A stretch of DNA of 64,000 nucleotides. It comes from Voacanga thouarsii. Taxonomy: Eukaryota; Streptophyta; Magnoliopsida; Gentianales; Apocynaceae. The notes beneath the pieces were generated by a model, which ran no database searches, was not told where the DNA came from, and saw nothing but the letters and a program-made list of their open reading frames with translations. Positions 13,173 to 24,526 of this stretch are shown one piece after another (position 1 is the stretch's first letter; each line of letters starts with the position of its first letter). Location of the stretch: contig JANUWF010001659.1 of the NCBI GenBank assembly GCA_026120185.1, positions 682,001 through 746,000 on the forward strand, given 5' to 3'. A program made the position numbers and the translations under genes.

Positions 13173-14238
13173 CTACAAGTTATTATATAAATGAGATCCA
13201 TATCCGATATCTAATACCCATATCTTATTTCTAAAGGCAGTATTTAGCTCAATCATAAACATACTCGAAGTAGAAGTAGAAGTGCTTGTAAGCTTCTCCT
13301 TTTGCTTCTTGTCCTTAATGGTCTCCAAGTAGGCCTTGCAGTTGTGCCTCCAATGGCCCATCTTGCCACAATGGTGGCATGGGCCCTTGGTAGCTGCATC
13401 CTTCTTCTTCACACCACCTTTAGGCTTCATGGGAGCCTTCTTCTTCTGCTTCTTGTCCTTAACGGTCTCCAAGTAGGCCTTGCAGTTGTGCCTCCAATGG
13501 CCCATCTTACCACAATGATGGCATGGGCCCTTGGTAGCTGCATCATTCTTCTTTACACTACCTTTAGGATTCATGGGAGCCTTCTTCTTCTTTTGAATTT
13601 TCTTCTTAGAAGAAGATTCTACCATTAAAACTGTATTGAAATCATTTTTCATGGAGGACTCCGAAGTTTTGAGAAGATTAATCAACTCAGGAATGGTGAA
13701 CTCAATCTTGTTCATCTGATAGTTAATCACAAATTGTAAAATACTATTAGGTAAAGATTGTAGAATTAAGTCAACATTTAAGTCATGGTCCATCGTGAAC
13801 TCGAGAGATCCAAGCTTCTCTATTAAGCCCAAGCATCTTCAGCCTATAAGTGGCCATAGAAGAACCCTCTGCCATTTTGCAACAGAATAGTTGCTTCGAG
13901 ATCTCATATCTCTCAGTTCTATCTTGGGCATCAAACAGCTCTCGAAGATGTAATATAATCGATTGAGTATTCATATGCTCGTGCTATTTTTGCAACTCGA
14001 TAGTCATGGATGCCAGCATAATATATGATGCTGTATTGCTATCCTTCTTGTGCCTTTTGTGGCCAGCATGCTCATTAGCATGAGCATCATTAGCTGGTGG
14101 TGGCAGAATAGGAGCATCTAGCACGTAGAGTAACTTTTTTGACTTGAGAATGATTCTCAAATTTCTATACCAGTCGAGGTAGTTTAATTCAGTTAACTTG
14201 TTGGTTTCCAAAATGCTACATTTTAAGTTTGTTGACAT
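13173..14238 (-). pseudogene. copia gag with doubled zinc knuckle, and protease start
   Basis: Gag begins at the ATG ending at 14238 (MSTNLKCSILETNKLTELNY), the usual copia gag start style. A stop lies near 13984 and the frame shifts near 13790-13830. The C-terminal part has Lys-rich linkers and two identical CCHC zinc knuckles, CHHCGKMGHWRHNC, each within a 48-codon repeat (offset 144 bp, about 13303-13590). Zinc knuckles bind the element RNA during packaging. The protease motif directly follows as WVLDIGYGSH (13196-13222), where the catalytic Asp-Thr/Ser-Gly triad has become Asp-Ile-Gly, so the protease is probably dead. Confidence 0.9.
13303..13590 (-). repeat. In-frame tandem duplication of a gag zinc-knuckle unit
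   Basis: Two copies of a 144-bp unit, each encoding KAPMxPKG, a short linker, one CCHC knuckle and KAYLETxKDKKQK. They differ at only a few bases, so the duplication is much younger than the element's family. Confidence 0.9.
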
Positions 14239-15991
14239 GATGCAAGTGTCCTAGATGTAAAGATAGAGAAGATTAGCTACTTGTATATGCACATGAAATG
14301 CAAATAATTAGGACTTTAATTAAAGGCATTTTTATTTCACTATTTTACTCAAACCAATAGCCCCTACTACTAATTTGGAAAAGCTCGTTGGAAGCTTTCT
14401 TAGTAGACCGATATCTAAATTCCTCAAGAATAACCTTGGGTTTGCCCAACAAGCCAGCCTTGAGTTCATTTGTAGGTATCCAATACCAATTATATCGTAT
14501 GTAACTATCGGATCATTGTGTGATTAACAACTTTTAATCTTAAAGCCTTTTGGGCTACCCCTATCTAAATTTCTTTATGCTTGAGTTTGCCTAACCGGGA
14601 TAAAGAATTTAGTTAAACCCGACTCATTAATTAGGAATTTAATTCCACAGTTTGAACATGCCTGATGTCAAGTAGGCTTGGGTTTGCCCAACAACTTGGT
14701 CTCGAAAAAGGACTTTCATTCTTACTATATTAACGGATGGAATTAGGTTTAAAATTAATTGAGGGATTTCTTCCTTTTAGTGATTTCAACAAATGACATG
14801 CATAAAAATCAATAAATCACAAAATTGAAAATCATGGTAATAAAGCGATTACGTTGTATGGTTATGGACTTTACCCTAAATTAATTTCTTTGAGCCATAA
14901 AAGAAATTAATATAGTTTACCCTATGTGTTCATGCATGATTTAAGTAGAAGGTCTTACCTTCTCGCCTTGTCTTGGTTGCCATCTCCAAAATAAGATAAT
15001 TCTACTCCTATCTAACCTATGTAATCTAATTACATCATTTTCTAAAGAGAGAAAACTTCGAGTTACATTCGAGGGGAATTAGACGAGAAGAGAATTACAT
15101 ACGAATTTGAGAGAAGGCAAGACACGCAGGCCCTATTTCATACAAAACCAAAACTATAAAATGGATGAACAGATATAATTGGTTCTAGTCCATAACCATC
15201 CACCATGTCATTAATTATGTTTAAACAAAATAAACATATAACTTCTATAATTCCAAAATCAATATTTTTAAAAAATAAAACAGATTCTAAAATCAATATT
15301 TTAGAAAAATACATCAATTGTTTGTCTCAAAACTAATTTTGAGAAATGCTTTTGGGTCCCGTCTCGTAGCGATAACGGCGATCAGCGGGCAGGGGTCAAG
15401 AGGGCAGTGCCCCCTTGTTTTTTTGTTTTTTTTTAAAATAGAGCTGAACCAGTGCTGATGTGGAAGCTACAGCCAGCACCGGCCATGATCTAGTTTTAAG
15501 CAAAAAGTTTTCCCAGAAACAATTTCTGGTTATCGTGAAATAGAGCCTAACCGGCGCCGATTTGGAAGCTAGAGCTAGCTCCGGCTGCAGGCTAATTTTA
15601 ACGAAAATAGTTTTCAGAAGAAACGAATTTTGGACTACGTGAAATAGCACACAATCGGTGCCGGATAGGGTGCCAGACCCGACACCGGCTATATGAAAAT
15701 TTTCCAGAAAAAATTCCCAAAAACGATTTCTGGGCATTACAGTACACAACCGGCGCCGGCTGTAGTTTGCTGTATGAAAAATTTCCAAAAAAAATTCCAA
15801 AAATAATTTCTGGAGCCGTTATCTTTTGCAATAGATATGCTGTAACTATTACACAATCATATTGTGCTATGGATCCAACTTACAATGCTCGAAACGATTT
15901 CGACTCGAGTGAAAATAAGTTTGTACTATGAACAAATACATGAAACAGCTTTCATGCAAGGGAACGAGATGCTGTAAACCACACATAGCAT
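14239..15991 (-). other. Long 5' leader of the copia element
   Basis: About 1.75 kb between primer site and gag, with no conserved protein. From 14240 to 15390 I see only AT-rich DNA, with the 15-base phrase GGGTTTGCCCAACAA repeated at about 14430 and 14687. From 15440 to 15830 it holds diverged tandem repeats with GC-rich boxes, listed separately. The open frames at 15396-15831 are translations of those repeats. Confidence 0.7.
15440..15830 (-). repeat. Four diverged tandem leader repeats with GGCGCC boxes
   Basis: Four units of roughly 80-105 bp. Each has a GC-rich box (ACCGGCGCCG or a variant, for example 15549-15559 and 15750-15760), often with a second box about 30 bp away, then a tract resembling TTTTCCAGAAA and TTTCTGG. 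The boxes are self-complementary. Their place just downstream of the primer site, in the transcribed leader, suggests RNA structure or protein binding, but that is inference. Confidence 0.75.
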
Positions 15992-16004
15992 GGCTCTGAT
16001 ACCA
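15992..16004 (-). other. Primer binding site, initiator tRNA-Met
   Basis: On the - strand this reads TGGTATCAGAGCC, one base after the LTR end. It matches the 3' end of plant initiator tRNA-Met, the standard copia primer. Confidence 0.93.
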
Positions 16005-16005
16005 C

Positions 16006-17769
16006 TGTTGGGTATCTCTTGCGTATCATATACGGCGTAGCGTAAGAATAAAACGAGATACCATCCCAAGATCCGCATATGTGTGGAAAACAAGACATAT
16101 ATAGAGAACAAAGATAATAGCTTTTACATTTCTTTGATCGTGTAGAAAACAAAAACTTTTCTTCTTCAAATATGATAATTGTGGTGTGATCCAGCAATTC
16201 TCTTGAAGAGTCACCACGAGAGTTGTATGTCCAACCACTATAATCACAGCGTGTTATTATCTCTAACAGAAATCCACATTGAGGATCACACTTAAGCACC
16301 AAGATTTTCTGTGCTAGAAGAAAACAACAATGGTGGCTGAGGTTTTTCTTGTTCTTCCTGTTTCACAAAACCAGAGAAAGAAGAAGAAGAAGAAGAAGAG
16401 TCTTGGTGTTCTTCTTGAGAACCATACGAAAGAGAAAGAGTGAAGAGAACAAAAGATCATATATCTTTTCTCTTGTGTGCCCCTTGGTTTTGTAGAGTTG
16501 TTTTCTTGTGACTCTTTATCTTCCACTAGGGTTATATCCCATATAACCGAAAAGCCTCTACAAAAACACATCTGAGAATTCCAAACAAACAATTGCAATT
16601 CTCCAATTGCAATTGGAACCCATCAAGTTCTCAGAATTACAAATTAGCCCATCAATTATAACAATTATAATTTGGCCATATCAACTTCTCTTTCTCGCAA
16701 TAAAACCACACTTTGTTATCAAATAACATCTTGAATTAATCCAAACGTCTTTGAGATTAATAATCCTTAATTAATTAGAATCAATCCTATTAATTCTAAT
16801 TAGGATTATTTTATTAAGTAATTAATGAACCCATATTCTCAAATCATAAGCGGTATCTAGCAACATGTCATGACCATCCAAGAGTCCAGGAAATCAAGTG
16901 GCTTGACATGAACCCTTCAATAACAAACTACAGTGCAATTAACTCCGTTCACCATACAATATCTCATTCGGTCTAGAGTATGGAATTGATGCCAACTCCC
17001 TCCAGAATATATATTAATTCTGGCCCGAATATAATAGTACTTGCACCAAGAACCCACTACTCTAGATGTGTATCAATTGGAACTGTTTTCAATGCACATA
17101 TGCCTTGGCCAAGGACTTCTTGAGTAGTAATTTCTACAAGTGGCCGTGAGATATTCGCCCCTACTATTAACAGTGGTGAATCCTTTATTAACCTTCTCAA
17201 CTACTTTCATTTACCTCACAATGTACCTAATATCCATTCTATAGGCGGCCCTCGATTTGGCTCCGAGATTGGAATTAAAGTACAATGCTCAGCAAACAAA
17301 ATACCTTAGAGATCTCAAGTCTAATGATACTTGCACGTTTGCTATATTGAGATTATATCACTGGCACTAAATAATTATCCATGTGATTATCTCATAGCTA
17401 GGTCATCCAATGAACTTGTTCCACTAACAAGCATCCACGTGTTAACTTTGAGTATCTCAATATTCACGGATATGAGAACCACCACCTGATCAAATCAGTA
17501 AGTCTTAACACATATTAGTCTTAACACATTAATGATGTCTTGTCTCATTAATACTATGACTGGGGACTATTTAAGTACTAACACTATACAGTATAGTAGG
17601 AATCTCATATCATGATTTCCTTAACACAGTGTTGTACTAGGGACTTTATCTAACATTTATATTACTCAAAAGTAATCAAAAGAAACTGTAAGATAAATAA
17701 TGTTTTTTATGAAATAAAATGTGTCATATAAAATGTACAAGTGATTGCCTCTAGGGCATAACACTAACA
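16006..17769 (-). repeat. 5' LTR of the copia element
   Basis: 1764 bp, from TGTTGGGTATC to ACACTAACA (+ strand). It pairs with 6831-8653 and is about 60 bp shorter, largely through a single deletion near 16735. Confidence 0.92.
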
Positions 17770-17774
17770 TTTAC

Positions 17775-18518
17775 AGCACGTTTTTTTTTTTTTTATCATA
17801 ACTCAAATCTAGCAAAATTTAAACTCATAATATAAAAGGTAGCTAATAAACTCTTCCCACATTCATCATATCTTCTATATTTCATCTAGATAAGTTAAAT
17901 TACATTTGAACACCAATACATAACCAAGATTAATCAAAATTCTCATCTCTTGACAAATATCTTTTCCAATAAAATAATTTCATCAAATTCCACTTAATGA
18001 ATGACAAAACTCATATCCAAGCAACAAAAAGAATTACAACCTTGCTTAACAATGAAACCACTAAAATTTTTGAAAAAAAAAGTATCACAAATCACAAACT
18101 ATATTCATCAAATTCGTATGGAAAAGTATTTCTTCAACCTTTATTCTCCCCTCCCCTCCCCTCCCCCCCTCCCACACACATACTTAAACAGGATATTGTC
18201 CTCAATGGCCAAAAATAAAAGAATAAAAGTGCAGCCAAGAAGACCAAGATGAAGAAAGAAGAAGAATAAAGTAAAGAAAATACTTCCATTACATTGTTAT
18301 GCCATCAGGGTGAATCCATCTCAAGGAGAGACCATTACAGGAGTACCTACTAAAAGAAAAGAAATAAAAGAAAGAAAACATAAATCTAGAAAAAGAAAAT
18401 AAAAATAAAATAAATAAAACAAAAAAGAAAATAAACAAAAAGACACCTACAAGCGAGGAAAGGTCATTAAAATGTAAAAGAAAAAGAAATAACAGAAAAT
18501 AAAAAACTAAAGAGTGAG
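17775..18518 (-). other. Athila-like internal region with an internal polypurine motif
   Basis: On the - strand this holds GGCCATTGAGGACAATATCC, then TTTAAGTATGTGTGTGGG and a G-rich run (about 18143-18225). It looks like a second copy of the motif before the 3' LTR (6087-6130). The outer Athila-like element has the same pair (34800-34850 and 40919-40960). The two short overlapping + strand frames here are chance. Confidence 0.6.
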
Positions 18519-19728
18519 TCAAGAATCATCCTCATCATCATCATGGTCATTATTGGCAGTTCCGCGACTAGAAGACGCACCAGTAACATGTTGGATCAAA
18601 GTGGCCAGTTGTTGATCTTGGGTAACCTGATGGTAGCGAATGTTGACAATGGCATCGCGGAGCTGGAGGAGGATAGTCATCTTATTCTCTAGCTGGGCCT
18701 CCATGCATGCCTCAAAATCAATGCGTGAATGAGAGCTAGTGGCACGAGGGGCTGGTCTAGCAGGTGGTGCCTCTTCCTTCTCCTCAGCAGGAGGAAGTTC
18801 CTCCCGTCCGAGGTACTACACCTCATAGGGCCTCTTCCACCTTTTTACCCTTTCATCATAGCGATACCCACACTGAACAAAAGTATGCTCTGTCACGAGG
18901 TCACGGTCAGTAGTGGGCTCACTCAACACTCCATCTAGTCGTACTCCAATGTCTTTCAAAATACGCATAATAACCAGTGGGAATTTGAGGGCTTTGGCTA
19001 TAATGTTCGAGGCTACAACGTCTCTCATGGAGTTAATAGTAATGGGAGCAAGGGGAATAGGCTCATGGTTCCTCATCTTGTCTAGAATATAAAGATCAAG
19101 TATCCTAGACTCATTAAAGCCACTGGCCTTGGGATAGACATTGAAAACAAAGATATAGACTAGGGCACGCCATTGAGCCTCAAAGTCATTATTGAAATAA
19201 CACTGATATTGCCCTATGGTCCCTTTTCTCCACATACAAAAACTATCCTTTATAGCCCTTACATCCTAGATGGGCTCAGAGATGATCTTATGGTTATTAT
19301 GGTCCATAGCTATCTAGGGTCCCTCATTCGGAATTCCTAAAATTCTAACTAATCTAGCCCTGTCAAATTAATGGGGATCTTCTTGGCCATAGTAGAGATG
19401 ACTTGGAGAGTGTTTTTTTTTTTTTGTCCTGCGTGTTGGCATAAAATTCTCTTACACACAGAGGATAATAAGGACTTTCCATCCTAATGATAGGCTCCCA
19501 CCCCAGGCGCCTAAACATAGTAGAAAGCTATAGGGAATTGTCTAAGAATGACTTGTAGTGCTTTTCTACTATGATCTTATTGTGTTGGTGCTTGTTATAC
19601 CAAATTTGGCACATTGGATTAGAAACTTGGGTAGGTTAGGTAGGTAGAGGCTCGAAGGATGGTGTAGAAAAAGATGCCTCTCGAGCTCTCTTAGCCCCCG
19701 GTGCTAATCCTTTAGGGTGTCTAAACAT
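18519..19728 (-). pseudogene. Athila-type ORF1 remnant
   Basis: The start is probably the ATG ending at 19728 (MFRHPKGLAPGAKRAREASF). Several stops and frameshifts follow. Recognisable pieces are RRLGWEPIIRM and CVREFYANT near 19480-19510, then an open stretch at 19235-18816 with YPKASGFNESRILDLYILDK, and an acidic C-terminus at 18704-18519 ending NDHDDDEDDS. This is the plant ORF1 / putative transposon protein family of Athila and related elements. Its role is unknown, and an envelope-like role has been suggested for some members. It lies downstream of gag with the whole pol missing between them. Confidence 0.7.
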
Positions 19729-20934
19729 GCTAGGAAGATGAAGAACGATGAGACAAATAAACAAAGTAGAAGGCTCTTTAGATCACTCTTTACAACAAAT
19801 GTTCAACTCTCAATCGTCTCAAAATCACAACGCCATACAACCCCACCACCACTAAACACAAAACACCTCAAGATATTCAGTAAACACCACTCAACACCCT
19901 CTAATAAACTTGCAAGAAAATAACACATATGCCAATCTAAACACCTTATCAATCAAGTTAAGCAAAACCACAACGTTTAATATTGCTTAAGAAAACCCTA
20001 TTCAGTCTAGAATCACCATGCTCAATTAGCCATAACATTTAAATCATAATGCCAAGCTTATCATCATAAGGCTAAGTGAAACATTGAACAATTATACTTG
20101 ACCCCAAAATTTAATCACTATGCATGCTCAAACACTTCAAAAAATACAAACTATTAATGGCTTTAATTGTAAAGCATTATCTATGATATTCCCATGCCAA
20201 TGCAAACTCAAAGAAAGTAATCTTAACCATCAAATTATTCAATAGGAAATATTTAAGAATTTTCGCCCAAAAATGAATAGAAAATTATCCAAAATTCATA
20301 AGAAAGACTGAACCTAGAGAGTGGAAAAGGTTCATACCATAATGTTCTCCAATGCATGGGCAATGATTCTATGCAAAGAGTTTGAAGAAATCGTGCTTCT
20401 AATAGAAGGATTGAAAAATGAGTTTCTGGTGAAAAGGTTGGATTTTTCTTTGTTTTGATATGAATTTGCAAGAACAAAGTGGGAATTTTGTGCTTTGGAA
20501 GTGTTTTAGAGGTTTGAAAATTGATCTAGTGGTGTTTTGAATATGAACCCAGCGATGGGTGAAGAGAAAATTAGAGAGGAGTGTGGAGATTTTTTAACAA
20601 CAAATGGCTAAGAAGGCCGTTCTAAATGTGGCACCCGAACGAGCCTACGTTGGGCCCAGTCTATGGGCTCGACGCCGGGCCTGTTCTGCTTGCACTTTTC
20701 TATGAAGCCGTGTTAACCTAGTGCCCGAGCCACTGGTTGGACCTAGTGCCCAGTCAGCTCTAGCTTGGAAAATCTTTTTTTTTTCAAAAATTCATTTTAA
20801 TAAAAATAAAGAACAAAAAACATGAAATCATATGAAGCATGTAGACTACTTGCTAAATAAATAAAAAATAGACAAGAATTAAAAAGATTATTCAGCAAAA
20901 AGTAAAACAGTTCAGAAATCAGGATTTCCCATGG
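19729..20934 (-). other. Non-coding internal region between ORF1 and truncated gag
   Basis: No conserved protein. This replaces the position where protease, RT, RNase H and integrase would be. It has a GC-rich patch (20630-20770) with CGACGCCGGGCC and repeated TAGTGCCC phrases, similar in style to the GC boxes of the LTRs. The open frame at 20253-20477 is not supported. Confidence 0.55.
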
Positions 20935-22728
20935 TCTTGGTCCCGTGGGTTAGACTCCGTGTTGTCTAGCAGTGTTCTTGATTGACGATCACCTAGGAGT
21001 TTGGATAATTATACAATTTGACCTTCCAGGTTGTGCATGGACTCTTCCAAGTTCCTCGTAGTCGCATCAATTCTTTGGAACCGTGTTTCTGTTCCACTTA
21101 CCAGTTTGGTGACTATTTCCTCCAAAGATGGTTTGGCTGGTGGGGCATTATATGGCAGAGATGGTTGAGTCCTATGCATCCCAAAATTCAAAAAAGCTTG
21201 GCGAGGTTGGTTTTGGTTGTTCCAAGAAAAGTTAGGGTGATTCCTCCAACCTGTGTTGTAAGTATTGATGTAGGGACTATTATCTTGCCGATCATTACCT
21301 ACAAACGCCGCTTGGTCCAATGCTTCTTGCGAAGACCTCATATTTTGGCACTTATGATTTGGATGCCCTGCCCCACAAAAATCACAAGCCACACTCATTA
21401 CCTGTCCTTGGGAGGGAGGCATTACCAATTGATCTATTTTCTGTGTGAGTGCTTCCACTTTTACCTCTAAGGTAGCTATTGCATCCATCTTATGCACTCC
21501 TTGTACACGAGCTCTAGACCGTGAACTCCCCCAGGTATAGTTATTAGTAGCCAGATTTTCAATTAGATCAAAGACCTCATCTAGGGTTTTGGAATTTATA
21601 ATGCCTTCTGCAGATACATCCACTAATTGCCTTGCAGCGAAACTCAACCCACTGTGAAAAACTTGTATTTGCATCCCCAACTTGAATCCATGGTGAGGAC
21701 ACTTTCTCAGCATCTCTTTGAACCTCTCCCAACACTCATAAAGGTTTTCGGCCTCTAATTATTGGAAAGCAAAAATGTCAGTCCTAAGTTTGGAAGTTCT
21801 AGCTGGTGGGAAATATTTAGCCAAGAATTTTTCAGCTAAAACATTCCAAGTAATAATGGATCAGGTGGGCAAAGATTTTAGCCATGATTTCGCTCGATCT
21901 CTAAAGGAAAAAGGGAAGAGTTTTAGTTTGATGGCATCCTCAGAAACACCGTTCATCTTAAATGTGTCACATATCTCTAGAAAGTTTGCAAGGTGGGCAT
22001 TAGGATCTTCCTCAGGTAATCCATCAAACTGGACCATATTATGGATCATTTGGATCACATTAGATTTTATCTCAAAATTATTAGCCTCTATCCTAGGCCG
22101 TGTGATACTAGAGCCTGTACCTGAGGAAAGCAGTTATAGGCTCTAATTATTAGATCACGCATAAAGGTTTTCGGCCTCTAATTATTGGAAAGCAGAAATG
22201 TCAGTCCTAAGTTTGGAAGTTCTAGCTGGTAGGAAATATTTAGCTAAGAATTTTTCAGCTAAAACATTCCAAGTAGTAATGGATCCGGTGGGCAAAGATT
22301 TTAGCCATGATTTCGTTCGATCTCTGAAAGAAAAGGGAAGAATCTTAGCTTGATGGCATCCTCAAAAACACCATTCATCTTAAAGATGTCACATATCTCT
22401 AGAAAGCTCGCAGGTGGGCATTAGGATCTTCCTCAGGTAACCCATCAAACTGGACCATATTCTAGATCATTTGGATCATATTGGATTTTATCTCAAAATT
22501 ATTAGCCTCTATCCTAGGCCGTGCGATACTAGAGCCTGTACCTGAGATTACTGGTTTTACAAAGTCATTCACCCTCTGCCTGTTAACTCCGTCGTTTCCA
22601 CCGTCGTTAGACTGATTTACCTCCATTGCTCTCCTTACCCTTTCACTTATAACCTTTTGGACCTTAGTGAGAGTTCTCTCAATTTCTAGATCAAGGTCGA
22701 CTACCTCGGCTTTGGATCGTCGGGTCAT
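20935..22728 (-). pseudogene. Athila-type gag remnant, truncated at the protease boundary
   Basis: Gag starts at the ATG ending at 22728 (MTRRSKAEVVDLDLEIERTL). The capsid core is clear at 22058-21861, with FDGLPEEDPNAHLANFLEIC and RDRAKSWLKSLP. A further stretch (21713-21009) carries a short CCHC-like knuckle, CDFCGAGHPNHKC, and a C-terminal coiled region (RNLEESMHNLEGQI). After a stop near 21009 the same frame continues with LLDNTESNPRDQ, a gag C-terminal style, and then homology ends near 20930. A 423-bp tandem duplication (21741-22548) disrupts the capsid region. Gag would form the particle shell. This copy is dead. Confidence 0.88.
21741..22548 (-). repeat. Tandem duplication (423-bp offset) inside gag
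   Basis: Sequence from AAGGTTTTCGGCCTC at 21741 recurs from 22164 and stays alignable to GAGCCTGTACCTGAG in both copies. The copies differ at scattered bases and small indels, so the duplication is not recent. It duplicates the capsid-coding core. 423 is a multiple of 3, but each copy has separate frame damage. Confidence 0.9.
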
Positions 22729-22962
22729 AAACTAAGAGTAAGGCCTACATAAGACAGAAAAAATTTTGAGATTATAGAATTTAAAAGTTAAATAGTTAGG
22801 GTATGTTTACAAATTAAGTTACAAGAAATTACAAAATACAGAGATATTAAAGTATAAGAAAATAAAATATAGCACCTAGTCATACAAGGAACATATATAC
22901 ATATTTACAGATAAACATATTAACATGGTTAAATTAACAAAGTCCAAGCTTTCATGATATTG

Positions 22963-22980
22963 TTCCCCCGCAATGGTGCC
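22963..22980 (-). other. Primer binding site, tRNA-Asp-like
   Basis: On the - strand this reads TGGCACCATTGCGGGGGA, about 7 bases after the LTR end. It resembles the Athila primer site that pairs with plant tRNA-Asp, with a few mismatches. Confidence 0.75.
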
Positions 22981-22987
22981 AAAAACT

Positions 22988-24521
22988 TAATGCGTCAATT
23001 TTGGATATATAAAATCATCAATTTTAAATCCATCCCTTAATAAATTTTTAATTAGAATATTAATCCCAAAATACACATATGAGCAAGTATACTCATCGCA
23101 AGCATAGTACAAGGAATTAATGAGTATCAATCATCAAAAGAACAAGTACACACTAATCACTCTTCTTTCATGATTTAACCGATCCTAAATAATGTGAGAA
23201 ACGAATAAAAAGAAAAACTAAAGAAACATATACAACTCAAAAATGTAAGTTTCTACAATTTAGACATGTATACTAGAAAACAAAATAATGAACCAATTAG
23301 CAATTCTCTCAACTAATTATTCTCTTGGCACCGTGAAGGAATATAAAGTAAAACTCAATCGTCTCACAAGTTATGATTCTATTTAGGTAAATCCCACTTC
23401 TTGTCCCAATCCATGGACTCCTATATTTTGATTATATTAATAGACTTGTTAATCAAGTTAATCATAACCAAAACATGCATTAAGCTCAATTCCTTATAAA
23501 TATGAAATTAGCTAATAACCCTTTGCTTGAGGTGAAATTAACTAACCTCTGATCACTTAGTACTATAACCTTAACTTCGTCGCTCAAGTCCATTAAGACT
23601 AGACAAATACAAAATCAATGCAATGAAACTCCAAACATCATCGTCTCAAGTCAATTAGAAGAACTCACGTCAATAACCAATGAATTCAAGTAACCAAATA
23701 CCAAAGATGACAAAGAATTGATCGAATAACTAAATTAACCCAAAATCATGAATACCAAAATAATATTAAATTATAATAAAAACATTGAATACATCATTAC
23801 TAAAGAAAAAGAAGACAAAGAGAAAAGAAAACACTTATAGACAAGCTTATTTTTTCTTCCATAAAGACTCCCTTTGAACAATCCTCCTTAGCTTGGGTGA
23901 ATTCTTCCTTCAATGAGAAAATTAGAATTTCTGCTTTTTAATTCACCTCTCTTAGTTGTATATCAAACCCTTGTGTTCTTTTATGCTTTTATTGGCCTCT
24001 TGAATGCCTATTTCATGGTTGAGAAAGTCTTGGCGAGTAGAAATAGGAAAATACCAAAATCCTTAGATAAGGCCTAATTCCGCATACAGAATTTTCGCCT
24101 CTAGAACCTACCTGACGCCGAGTACCTTCGACCTACCTAGCACCAGGTACACTCTGTTCTTCCTTTGTTTTGCTCTGTTTTTTGTCGCCTTTTCCTTAGT
24201 AGGTAGAATGTGCCCAGCGTTAGGTACACTTGCCAGACCTGGTTCCAGGTCTATTTTGGAAAAATCCCTGAAGCTCGTTCAATTTCTACTGCTGGACAGA
24301 ATGGACCCGGCGCTTAGTCTACTAGCTGGGCTTGGAGCCAAGTGCATTCTAGTTCTGTGAACTCTCTGCTCGATTTTAACTTAAATCTACACATATTTGC
24401 CAAAAACACCTTTTACAAGAAAAATGTCAAATAGGAAGGAATATGCATAGTTATTACAACAAATGTATCTTAAAATAACCTCAAATAACTTGGAAAAGAA
24501 TGGTGATTTTAACCCCTATCA
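22988..24521 (-). repeat. 5' LTR of the Athila-like element
   Basis: 1534 bp. It begins TGATAGGGGTTAAAATCACC and ends in GACGCATTA on the - strand. It pairs with 266-6086. A GC-rich cassette (about 24108-24350) has several GGCGCYAGG-like boxes, as in other LTRs of this class. Confidence 0.9.
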
Positions 24522-24526
24522 GAAGA

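Larger units (their letters stand above)
6831..17769 (-). mobile_element. Ty1/copia-type LTR retrotransposon, decayed
   Basis: LTRs at 6831-8653 and 16006-17769 begin TGTTAGTGTTATGCCC and end GAGATACCCAACA in element orientation. The TSD is TTTAC (6826-6830, 17770-17774). The primer site at 15992-16004 matches initiator tRNA-Met. The order gag, protease, integrase, RT, RNase H on the - strand is the copia order. The pol region is interrupted by a related solo LTR at 10144-11859. The LTRs differ by roughly a tenth of positions by eye, and the 5' LTR lacks about 70 bp near 16735 that the other has. Stops, frameshifts and lost catalytic residues show it is dead. Confidence 0.92.
266..24521 (-). 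mobile_element. Athila-like LTR retrotransposon, non-autonomous, with nested insertions
   Basis: The two LTRs (266-6086 and 22988-24521) begin TGATAGG in element orientation and are 1533 and 1534 bp once the nested insertion is removed. Both flanks carry the TSD GAAGA (261-265 and 24522-24526). A tRNA-Asp-like primer site (22963-22980) follows the 5' LTR and a purine-rich tract (about 6087-6130) precedes the 3' LTR. Internal coding is only gag (about 20935-22728) and ORF1 (18519-19728). Gag stops near the usual gag/protease boundary and no protease, RT, RNase H or integrase follows, so the element could not have moved without help. It was later hit by a Tekay solo LTR (1075-5357) and a copia element (6831-17769). 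It lies in the ORF1 of an older Athila-like element. Confidence 0.88.

Noticed and set aside
13302..13628. Open frame on the + strand with a repeated Leu/Ala-rich product
   Set aside because: It is the antisense of the doubled gag zinc-knuckle unit, and its repetition comes only from that.
15396..15831. Two overlapping - strand frames with repeated FLENFH-like phrases
   Set aside because: They translate the non-coding leader tandem repeats in two frames, with no family likeness.
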